Shown here: in pieces, positions 7,416 to 14,338 of the stretch | How positions within the stretch are numbered: the first letter of the stretch is position 1 | How the letters are laid out: every line of letters starts with the position of its first letter | Origin: JAXLWB01 sp046328715 | Lineage (GTDB): Bacteria; Chloroflexota; Anaerolineae; Caldilineales; Caldilineaceae | NCBI GenBank assembly: GCA_046328715.1 | Contig: JAXLWB010000027.1 | Coordinates: 1-64,000, forward strand | Direction of reading: 5' to 3' | Length of the DNA stretch: 64,000 nt | The notes under the pieces: generated by a model | Database searches by the model: none | What the model was told of the DNA's origin: nothing | Seen by the model: the letters and a program-made list of their open reading frames with translations, nothing else | Translations under genes and position numbers: made by a program

Positions 7416-8255
7416 TTACTCATACTTCACCCCTGTCACCACCGCCCACTGATCCATCGGTGGCGCAATCGGCTGAGGACCACCGCCTGCTACGGATTGG
7501 TCGAAGTCTACAATGGCACCAGTCATCATGCCCGATTCATCGGAGGCAAGGAAGGCAATGGCACGCCACCTCGTCTGGCTTAAGCAGGCGACCAAACGGT
7601 TGGGCTGCTTCGGCGGTTTCTAACCAATCGGCACCGTTGGAGTGATAGCGACGTTGGTAACATCTTCGCTCAAAAGTATATCCAACCGATGTTGAGGGTA
7701 TTGACTCGAATGCGGTGACGGACACAGAATAGGCAACGTTTTTGGTGAGAATATTCAGTGCGGCTTTGCGAGGCGGCATAGGGTGACAGCGCAGGCACTG
7801 CCATAGCTCGCTACGCTGGAATGTTGACAATCGACCCAGCAATACCCGTCACGTTCCATCAATTTGACGGCTGCCTGGATCAGAAAGAAGGGGGCACGCA
7901 CGTTGACATCCATCATCCCATCAAAAAGTTCGGGTGTCGTGTCCCAGATAGTGCCTCGTTCGGTCAGCGCAGCAGAGTTGACCAGAATGTGGAGCTTGCC
8001 GAAGTGTTCATCGGCGGCGGCGATCAACTTGCGGCAATCCTCAATACTGGCCATGTCCGCTTGGACGAAGATTGCTTTGCAGCCGTCTCCAGTTAAACTC
8101 TGGGCCATCTGCTCGCCCCGTTCGGGGTTGCGACCATTGATGATTAGGCCGCTGATGCCGCGTTCCTTAAACAGGCGGGCAGTTGCCGCGCCTAAGCCCT
8201 GCGTGCTGCCCGTGATGACAGCGATCTTCCCTTGCAATGAACTGAGATTCGACAT
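7416..8255 (-). pseudogene. short-chain dehydrogenase (SDR), interrupted by several frameshifts
   Basis: The minus strand from the ATG at 8255 reads a normal SDR: VITGSTQGLGAATARLF (TGxxxGxG NAD site), LVNSAA in the NNAG-like strand, and VNVRAPFFL. After about residue 140 the frame breaks near 7840, again near 7785-7800, and near 7700 and 7570. The pieces continue in other frames: PRKAALNILTKNVAYS, then ADWLETAEAAQPFGRL and KPDEVA, then IAFLASDESGMMTGAIVDFD and a natural C-terminus with TAA at 7416-7418. The YxxxK active-site area is scrambled by the breaks, so no functional protein is expected as written. Remaining coding potential is high, so either decay is recent or the indels are sequencing error. 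Confidence 0.8.
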
Positions 8256-8270
8256 GCGAGAACTCCGAAA

Positions 8271-8337
8271 AGTTGAAGAGTTGAAGAGTTGAAGAGTGGT
8301 AGGGTTTTGTACTTTTCCACTCTTCAACTCTTCAACT
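8271..8337. repeat. palindrome built of 8-bp tandem units (AGTTGAAG)
   Basis: Three copies of AGTTGAAG run from 8271 to 8294. Positions 8279-8299 and 8317-8337 are perfect 21-bp reverse complements around a 17-nt loop. The right arm covers the stop codon (8336-8338) of the dehydrogenase at 8336-9400, so the element begins exactly where that reading frame ends. It could act as a terminator or mRNA-stabilising hairpin between dehydrogenase and SDR. Confidence 0.85.
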
Positions 8338-9400
8338 ATGGAACAATGATCGTCTTGAGCGAGCCTTGTTGCTCTATATTACCCGTTTCCGAGGCAAACA
8401 CTTGTGGCAATTCTGCCAGTGAATAGGTGACTGAGTTCTGGAAGATGATGTCCAGATTGAAAACACCGCGCTGCACCACCCGAAACGCTTCACGCATGTG
8501 TTCAATCGAACGCAGCTTGGTGTAGTGGACAGCGTTGAGATTGCGCACATCCAGCCCATCTTCGTGAAAGCGATGGAAACAAAATTCTTTGATCGGCGCA
8601 TAGTTGTCGCCGTAAAGAGAGAGTGTGCCGTTGTGACCAACCATGCCCAACGCTTGTACCAAGCCAATACCATTGCCGCCAATCGCCTCCACCGCCACAT
8701 CGACGCCTTCGCCTTTGGTCAATTCGTTGACGGCTGCCACTGGATCGACTTCATTGGCATTGATGATGTGAGTTGCGCCTAGCTTCTTGGCGATTTCCAG
8801 CTTAGACTGCACCACGTCGATTGCAATTACCTGGGATGCACCGGACTTGATCGCTCCTTGCAACAGGATATTTCCGGCAAAACCGGCTCCGTTGACAGCC
8901 ACGACATCGCCCAGTTTGAAGCCCGCATGTAGCGCTGCCCAGACTGCGCACCCCAGTGGCTCGTAGAGACAACCTACCTCAAAGGAAACGCCTTCAGGGA
9001 TCGGTTGCACATGCATGATGTCAGTCGCCCAATAGTCGGTGAAGGTAGGATAGACCAGACTGCCCACCCGGTCGCCGACTTTGACTTTGCCGCCACCGAT
9101 GTATTCATCGACCCCACTGCCGATCTCGACAATGGTGCCGCCGCCCTCATGTCCTAAGGGTCCCATCGGATAAGCATGAGCGTGCGCATCCGCCTTGCCC
9201 GCCCCCAATTGCACTTCGGAACCACCTTTGGCCTCATCCTCGGGACGGACCGTGATGCCCCGGTAAAAGTAACGTTCCGAACCACAGACGGATGCTTGAT
9301 GCGCCTTGATCAACACCTGATTTGGCTTCAAAGGCGGCAACTGCATCGTTTCAACCGACAGCTTCCCCGGCTCTAAGTAGACGACTCTGGTATCGATCAT
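8336..9400 (-). CDS. medium-chain zinc-dependent dehydrogenase (sorbitol/threonine dehydrogenase-like)
   Basis: A 354-residue alcohol/polyol dehydrogenase. The catalytic zinc site is recognisable: Cys in ASVCGSE (about residue 39) and His-Glu in GPLGHEGGG; a further Glu lies in LYEPLGCAVWA. The NAD-binding Rossmann fold has AVNGAGFAGNILLQ, followed by an acidic Asp after VIAID that favours NAD. The usual four-cysteine structural zinc lobe is absent; that region is instead a His/Ala-rich insertion (about residues 65-75). The family oxidises polyols or amino alcohols such as sorbitol, xylitol or threonine. It lies between the broken SDR and broken dehydrogenase genes of the polyol region, is itself intact, and probably belonged to one operon with them. 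Confidence 0.83.
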   Translation of the reverse strand: MIDTRVVYLEPGKLSVETMQLPPLKPNQVLIKAHQASVCGSERYFYRGITVRPEDEAKGGSEVQLGAGKADAHAHAYPMGPLGHEGGGTIVEIGSGVDEYIGGGKVKVGDRVGSLVYPTFTDYWATDIMHVQPIPEGVSFEVGCLYEPLGCAVWAALHAGFKLGDVVAVNGAGFAGNILLQGAIKSGASQVIAIDVVQSKLEIAKKLGATHIINANEVDPVAAVNELTKGEGVDVAVEAIGGNGIGLVQALGMVGHNGTLSLYGDNYAPIKEFCFHRFHEDGLDVRNLNAVHYTKLRSIEHMREAFRVVQRGVFNLDIIFQNSVTYSLAELPQVFASETGNIEQQGSLKTIIVP

Positions 9401-9415
9401 TGGTTTCTCCCATTA

Positions 9416-10247
9416 TTAAACGTTTATCCAGCGTTGTTCTTCGCACGAAGTGAGTACGGCGTCGATTACCTTGTTGACCTGCCAGGCAAAGCGCACGTCG
9501 GGTTGGGCTGCGGTATTGGTGGCAATGGCTTTGACTAGATCGTAGGCTTCGATGATCTTCTGGTCATTATAGCCCAAGCCGATGCCTACTGCCCCAAAAA
9601 GGCCCCATAATGTGGGTGTTCTGGTCCGGCGTAGATGGTCTTGAAGCCGCGCTCGCGTGCTGGATCGTTGTTGCGATAGAATTGTAGTTCATTCAAACGC
9701 TCTTGGGTAAAGAGCAGCGTACCCTTGGTGCCCTGAATTTCGTAGCCAAGGCCGATCTTGCGCTCCGACCCAATGCGGCTGGTACCCAGCGTGCCAATCG
9801 CGCCCTTCTGAAAGTGGGCCAGAAATTGAATCACATCCTCGTTTTCGACCGGGCGCTTGCCTGCGGTGGCGTCCGCTTTGGCGGCGTACCCAGAGCCACC
9901 CGATGCGATAGTACGTTCCTTGATAAACGTGTCGCGCGTGCCACAGACTTCCAGCATGTCGCCGATTAGAAACTGCGCCTGACTGATGGTGTAGGCACCT
10001 AAATCACCCTAATGTCCACTACATCCACCTTGGGGTCATTGATCAAGTCACGCCAGTCGGTGGTCCAACGCGGGATGCCAAAGGAACGAGCATTGCGCTC
10101 AATCGTGGCTGCATCGATGTCCGCAAGCATTTCCAAAACAGGCACCCTATCGGCTGTACCAAAGACAGATGGCACATTCTGATAGGCGGTGGCATGGGCC
10201 TTACCCATAAAGCCCGTGCCGATCAGGCCGATCCGTACTTCTCGCAT
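9416..10247 (-). pseudogene. Gfo/Idh/MocA oxidoreductase with internal deletion and frameshifts
   Basis: The start is good: ATG at 10247 preceded by AAGGAG, followed by VRIGLIGTGFMGKAHATAYQ. Reading is normal to about residue 70 (DPKVDVVDI), then jumps at about 10005 into another frame at GDLGAYTISQAQFLIGDMLE. In intact relatives about 100 residues lie between these points, including the EKP catalytic motif, so some 300 bp are missing. A second frameshift occurs near 9600, after which the last 60 residues (AVGIGLGYND to CEEQRWINV) end at TAA 9416-9418. Loss of the catalytic Lys segment means the product cannot be an active dehydrogenase. Confidence 0.82.
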
Positions 10248-10267
10248 AAGTTTCTCCTTATAAGATT

Positions 10268-10347
10268 CAGTGGGACAGTGCGTCAGTAGGACTGTAAGAC
10301 AGTTACTGATTAACTGTCCCACTGATCTACTGTCCTACTGACGCACT
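10268..10347. repeat. interleaved inverted repeat with GACAGT-type 8-bp units
   Basis: Arm A CAGTGGGACAGT (10268-10279) pairs with ACTGTCCCACTG (10313-10324). Arm B (10278-10296, GTGCGTCAGTAGGA at its start) pairs with 10329-10347 with two mismatches. The order is A-B-loop-A'-B', so both helices can form together only as a pseudoknot, not as one hairpin. The B' arm also encodes the last residues of the PanB-like remnant (10327-10566). Confidence 0.7.
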
Positions 10348-10566
10348 GACACACTGCTTCAAAAACGCCTCGAACTCTTCGTCCACCCACGGATTCACGC
10401 ATCTCGTGGGACATGAGCGGCCCTCGATGGAGAGCATGTGGATGCCTGCCGCTGCCGCTGCCGCCGCCTCTTCTAAGGTGGTGACATAGATCATGGAAAT
10501 TTTCTGTCCGCGCGCCTTCATGGCACGCATGTCGGCCACAGTTGGGCGGTTGTGATACATACTCAT
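10327..10566 (-). pseudogene. PanB-like (ketopantoate hydroxymethyltransferase family) remnant with internal deletion
   Basis: A 79-residue frame. The first 48 residues (RPTVADMRAMKARGQKI, then TTLEEAAAAAAAGIHMLSIEG) match the N-terminus of the PanB/phosphoenolpyruvate mutase-like TIM barrel. The last 25 (NPWVDEEFEAFLKQC) look like the family C-terminus. Intact members are about 265 residues, so roughly 170 residues are missing and the metal and substrate sites with them. The final residues VSASVGQ and the stop are encoded by the inverted repeat at 10329-10347. It starts 2 bp after the stop of the desaturase gene. Probably a decayed gene, though expression as a small peptide cannot be excluded. 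Confidence 0.6.
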
Positions 10567-10568
10567 GA

Positions 10569-11714
10569 CTATTGCAGTCCCTTCGGTGCTAAATCTCCAA
10601 TCGAACTTTCTAACAGGTCGTCGCGCGAACGAGCCTTATTGACAGTGGCGATTGGCGGAACCGGGGTGTCAAAGAAGTAGCCAGGATCGGTCTGTTGCTG
10701 ATTCCATGTGATTCTCATCTCATTCCAGGCTTCGCCCAGCGTGCGTGGTTTGGGCATCTGGTCGGCGATTTCGTGGTAAAGCGCTTTCAAGTTGTAACAG
10801 GGGATGCCGGCGAACATATGATGCTCTGTGTGCCAGTTCATGCGCCAGTAGAGAAACTCAAAGAGCGGATTGGTTTGAACCGAGCGTACGCACTTGCGAA
10901 AGTCGCTATCGTTTTCCTTCAGCCCGCAATGTTGGGTCATGCCGAGCATGTAGGCACACCATCCGGCGATAAAGGGCGAAAAGGAGATGATCAAAACGAA
11001 GACCCAGTAGCCACTCAAAAGCGAGGCGAGGATGACCGCACCGTGGAAGAGCAGCAGAACCCGCGCCCACCAGATGGCACTCTTGTGCAGTTCCGGTTGA
11101 TCGACATGCAGCGCCTGCTGCCATTCCTGGCTGGGAATTTCGGTGGAGCCAACCTTTCCTTGGGCATTCAGAAAGGTGACATAGATGGTGGAGAGCAACC
11201 CACCTTTGCCAAAGGTGCGCCCCACTTGTGTCATCAGGTTAATGGTGAGCAATTGCACCAAAAAGAAAGGACCGACCAGCGGCGAGAGCGGCAGCAAGTT
11301 TTCCCGATCGCCCTCTGGGTGCAGCGTGTAGCGATGATGATAGGTGTGGCTGGCGGCATAGTCAAACATGTCCCACCAGCTAAGACCACTGTAGATGTAG
11401 AGAAAAATCTGGTTGAGGCTCTTGGTCTTGAAGACAGTGCCGTGACCCAACTCGTGGGCGGCGGCAATAAAAAAGCTGGCAATTGTGCCGTGACAGAAGA
11501 GTGCTACCAGGAAAGCAATCCACATTGACTGTGTCCAGAAATAATAGACGAGCGCCCCCGTCACCAGCCACATGGCGAGATGCCCAGCCGCCTGAAACCA
11601 GCCTTGGGCATCACTGCGTTCATTCAGTTGGCGCAACTTTTCCTGGTCAACTCTGGGGCGAATCCATTTTACTTTCAACTCTTTCCGTACTTTTTCCAGC
11701 GGTTCATACGTCAT
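10569..11714 (-). CDS. membrane fatty acid desaturase
   Basis: A 381-residue di-iron membrane desaturase that introduces double bonds into acyl chains using O2 and reducing equivalents. The three histidine boxes are intact: HELGH (87-91), HTYHH (123-127) and HTEHH near residue 302, plus the extra His in TQHCG. Four or more membrane helices surround the boxes (for example AGHLAMWLVTGALVYYFW and LLFHGAVILASLLSGYWVF). Length and box spacing fit acyl-lipid or carotenoid-type desaturases. The strong 22-bp stem-loop at 11787 lies upstream, separating it from the isomerase gene, so it probably has its own promoter within 11715-11786. An O2-requiring enzyme agrees with the aerobic signals elsewhere in the window. 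Confidence 0.9.
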   Translation of the reverse strand: MTYEPLEKVRKELKVKWIRPRVDQEKLRQLNERSDAQGWFQAAGHLAMWLVTGALVYYFWTQSMWIAFLVALFCHGTIASFFIAAAHELGHGTVFKTKSLNQIFLYIYSGLSWWDMFDYAASHTYHHRYTLHPEGDRENLLPLSPLVGPFFLVQLLTINLMTQVGRTFGKGGLLSTIYVTFLNAQGKVGSTEIPSQEWQQALHVDQPELHKSAIWWARVLLLFHGAVILASLLSGYWVFVLIISFSPFIAGWCAYMLGMTQHCGLKENDSDFRKCVRSVQTNPLFEFLYWRMNWHTEHHMFAGIPCYNLKALYHEIADQMPKPRTLGEAWNEMRITWNQQQTDPGYFFDTPVPPIATVNKARSRDDLLESSIGDLAPKGLQ

Positions 11715-11786
11715 TGTGAAATCTCCTTGTCACAGCCTCATCACAAGCTTGTCAATTTCTCAAATGAAAACAAAAAAGTCTTTTTC

Positions 11787-11840
11787 GTTTAGCCAGCACG
11801 CCCCGTGCGACTTGCTCTGCACGGGGCGTGCTGGCTAAAC
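11787..11840. terminator. perfect 22-bp stem-loop
   Basis: Arms at 11787-11808 and 11819-11840 (core GCACGCCCCGTGC / GCACGGGGCGTGC) are perfect reverse complements around a 10-nt loop. The GC-rich stem is flanked by T-rich DNA on the left (TTTTTCG at 11781-11787), which reads as a run of A before the stem on the plus strand and of U after it in the minus direction's complement. It sits about 93 bp past the stop of the isomerase gene (11934), consistent with a minus-strand terminator. Confidence 0.75.
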
Positions 11841-11933
11841 GGTTTTCAAACAATTTCTTGGATTTACATCGTTTACAAGAAAAATCCCTATCAACCCCTA
11901 AAATCTGCGCACAAAAATTTAGCGGCCAATCGA

Positions 11934-12875
11934 CTACGGTTTTTCGCGGATCATCACTCGGTTCAACAACTCAACCGATTTGCGTACCCCTTCGATGGGC
12001 GACATGCTCATGTCTTCGTGTTCAATGCTCAACACATCGTCGTAACCAATCTGTGACAATAAGAGCACAAACTCGCGCCACCAATTGTCACTGTGACCAT
12101 AACCGAGGGTCACATAGTTCCAGGCGCGCGCCATGACCTCGTCTCCCCCTTTGTTTTCGAGCAGCCCGTTGGGGTCGCTGTTGTCGTGGTCGATGCGGGT
12201 ATCTTTGGCGTGGACATAGTAGATCGCATCACCTAGTTTGCGGATGGCTTTGAGCGGCTCGCCACCCATCCACATCATGTGGCTGGGGTCGAAGTTGGCG
12301 CCGATGATCTCACCCACGGCATTGCGCAATTTGAGGAGGGTTTCGGTGTTATAGGCGAGCTGTTGCCCGTGTAACTCGATGGCGATACGCTCAATGCCCT
12401 GGTTCTTGGCACAGCTGGCCAACTCTTTCCAATAAGGAATGGCAACTTCGTTCCACTGCCAGTTGAGAACCTGCGTCGTCTCCGGTGGCCAGGACACAAT
12501 GATCCAGTTGGCATTGGTATCGCCAGGGCCACCGGGCAAGCCGGACATCATCACGATGCGCTGAATGTCAAGCAATTTGGCCAGTTGGAAGGTCTTGCGC
12601 ACCACGGCGTCATGTTGCTTGCCCGATTCGCCCGGTGTCAATTGATTGCCGGAGCAGTTGAGCGCGCTGATCTCCAATCCATGATCACGCACCTTGGCCA
12701 CAAACTCGCGGCGTGCTTTCTCGCTTTCCAGCATCAGATCGAGGTTGATGTGCGGGGCGGACGACCAGTTGCCGCAGCAAAACTCAAGTTGCTCGATACC
12801 TAATCCAGCCGCAGTGGGCAAAAGTTCATCAAAACTCAGATGCCCCAGGCTATCTGTTACCATACCGATTTTCAT
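11934..12875 (-). CDS. sugar phosphate isomerase/epimerase (xylose isomerase-like TIM barrel)
   Basis: A 313-residue TIM-barrel enzyme of the AP endonuclease 2/xylose isomerase-like superfamily. Metal-binding residues fit the family: Glu in RIAIELHGQQL, Asp-His in GANFDPSHMMW, Asp-His in YYVHAKDTRIDHD and Glu in VLSIEHEDMSM. Proteins with the FDPSHMMW and VHAKDT motifs are common in inositol and sugar catabolic clusters, where they isomerise or epimerise keto-sugars. It is cytoplasmic. It is the first gene downstream of lacI on the same strand, 66 bp away, separated by a hairpin that overlaps the lacI stop, so it may be transcribed with or after lacI. Substrate unknown. Confidence 0.82.
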   Translation of the reverse strand: MKIGMVTDSLGHLSFDELLPTAAGLGIEQLEFCCGNWSSAPHINLDLMLESEKARREFVAKVRDHGLEISALNCSGNQLTPGESGKQHDAVVRKTFQLAKLLDIQRIVMMSGLPGGPGDTNANWIIVSWPPETTQVLNWQWNEVAIPYWKELASCAKNQGIERIAIELHGQQLAYNTETLLKLRNAVGEIIGANFDPSHMMWMGGEPLKAIRKLGDAIYYVHAKDTRIDHDNSDPNGLLENKGGDEVMARAWNYVTLGYGHSDNWWREFVLLLSQIGYDDVLSIEHEDMSMSPIEGVRKSVELLNRVMIREKP

Positions 12876-12897
12876 AGTGTTTCCTTTGAGAATTTGT

Positions 12898-12948
12898 AGA
12901 GTAGGGATTAGAGATTGGAGATTATCGACAATCTCTAATCCCTACTCT
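12898..12948. repeat. 19-bp perfect palindrome of 7-bp units overlapping the lacI stop
   Basis: Positions 12898-12916 (AGAGTAGGGATTAGAGATT) and 12930-12948 are perfect reverse complements with a 13-nt loop. The left arm has a period of about 7 (GATTAGA, GATTGGA, GATTATC). The right arm includes the TAG stop of lacI (12942-12944), so the lacI message ends in this stem. Confidence 0.85.
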
Positions 12949-13946
12949 CTATTTTGCAGTGGTGCGACCGATTCGCGCACGACCAATTCACAATCTAATA
13001 TTTCATTTTGTACAGGCCGTTCTTCAATTAATCCGAGCACCATGCGCATGGCGGTTCTGCCCAGCTCATGCAATGGTTGGCGTACGGTTGTCAGGGGTGG
13101 ATTGACATAGCTGGCGGAGCGGATATCGTCATAGCCAACAATGCTCAGTTCTTGGGGCACGGCAATCCCCTTGTGATAACAACGATTCAACACACCGATC
13201 GCAATTTGATCGTTGTAGCAGAAGATGGCTGAAACCCCTGCGGCAAGACAGTGATCGGCACCAATCTGCCCGCGCTGCAAGTCATCTTTTGCCTGAGGAT
13301 GAACGATCCAGACGGGATCGACTGCAATCCCTGCCTGTTGCAACGATTGCTCATAGCCAGTCTGCCGTCTGAGGTTAGTGAGCCGGCGATCCATGGCCCC
13401 GATGTATCCAATCCGTCGATGGCCCATCTGCAATAGATGTTCAACTGCGAGGCGAGCGCCACCAATGTTGTCTACATTGACCGCAGGATGTTTTTCGTTG
13501 ATCTCCACGCTGTCGAGCAGGACCAGGGGAATACGAATTTGCTGTAGAGCTGCACGATACTTCTCACCGGCGCTGGACGCAACCACAAGCATGCCATCGA
13601 CTCGTCGCCGCTGAAATGTATCAAAGATATTTGCCTCGCGCAGCGGGTCGTTGCGTGATTGGCTCATAAAGATAGAGTAGCCATTTTCCTGCGCCACATC
13701 CTCGGCACCTTCCATGAAGTCCATCACCACCGGGTCGGTCACCGAAGCAACCAACATGCCGATGGTATAACTGCGCTGGGCATTGAGGCTCTGTGCGATC
13801 AGATTCGGCACATAACCCAATTCTTCGGCTAATTGCATGATCCGCTCAGTCGTATCGGGAGCAATTCGGGCGTCCCCACGCAGTGCGCGAGAGACCGTTG
13901 TGTGCGAGACACCTGCCGACTTCGCAATATCTTTAATTGTAATCAT
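12942..13946 (-). CDS. LacI family transcriptional regulator
   Basis: A 334-residue sugar-responsive repressor. The N-terminal helix-turn-helix with hinge is textbook (TIKDIAKSAGVSHTTVSRAL, then PNLIAQSLN), followed by a periplasmic-binding-protein-like effector domain (YTIGMLVASVTDPV, VDGMLVVAS, IGYIGAMDRR, VGYDDIRSASYVNPPLTTV). Two identical 14-bp palindromes with the central CG expected for LacI-family operators lie just upstream (13975-13988 and 14085-14100), so autoregulation is likely. Control may extend to the minus-strand catabolic genes and perhaps to the divergent heme gene. The natural inducer is unknown but is presumably a sugar or polyol handled by the neighbouring dehydrogenases and isomerases. 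Confidence 0.93.
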   Translation of the reverse strand: MITIKDIAKSAGVSHTTVSRALRGDARIAPDTTERIMQLAEELGYVPNLIAQSLNAQRSYTIGMLVASVTDPVVMDFMEGAEDVAQENGYSIFMSQSRNDPLREANIFDTFQRRRVDGMLVVASSAGEKYRAALQQIRIPLVLLDSVEINEKHPAVNVDNIGGARLAVEHLLQMGHRRIGYIGAMDRRLTNLRRQTGYEQSLQQAGIAVDPVWIVHPQAKDDLQRGQIGADHCLAAGVSAIFCYNDQIAIGVLNRCYHKGIAVPQELSIVGYDDIRSASYVNPPLTTVRQPLHELGRTAMRMVLGLIEERPVQNEILDCELVVRESVAPLQNRE

Positions 13947-13974
13947 TGGATTTTGTACATCGCACGGTTACTGT

Positions 13975-13988
13975 TGCACACGTGTGCA
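13975..13988. promoter_or_regulatory. LacI-family operator, proximal copy
   Basis: TGCACACGTGTGCA is a perfect 14-bp palindrome with a central CG, the usual core of LacI-family sites. It lies 29 bp upstream of the lacI start codon. It matches the copy at 14085 exactly over 14 bp, with centres 111 bp apart, suitable for looping. Confidence 0.8.
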
Positions 13989-14084
13989 TGCTAAATGGAT
14001 CTGCAAAATTCCGAATCGACAGAAATTGACCTACCACTTGTTTCAATTTTGCTTTAAATCAGACTGATATTGTTTTTACGACAA

Positions 14085-14100
14085 ATGCACACGTGTGCAT
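14085..14100. promoter_or_regulatory. LacI-family operator, distal copy
   Basis: ATGCACACGTGTGCAT is a 16-bp perfect palindrome sharing the 14-bp core of the proximal site. It lies 139 bp upstream of lacI and 239 bp upstream of the divergent ctaA-ctaB gene. The rest of the 392-bp gap (13947-14338) is AT-rich; I see no small gene in it. Confidence 0.8.
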
Positions 14101-14338
14101 CGAGTAAATGGTAGCGTAACATAGGAGTTTGTCCTTGTCAACAAAGTGCGGCCAAACCCGATGTTTATGAGCCTGGTCTGAATTTCTTTCAACAACCCCA
14201 CAATTACTATTGTCATTCGACTCTATGTTAAGATGAAGCTGAATCTTATACTTGCGGTTGCCACGAAGTAACAATGTTGGGCGGTAAAAGTGTTACCTCG
14301 TAGTACAGAGCATCAGTATAGAAGTAAAGGGATCGAGA

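Noticed and set aside
10695..11528. 277-codon plus-strand open frame
   Set aside because: Lies entirely antisense to the desaturase and has no recognisable domain.
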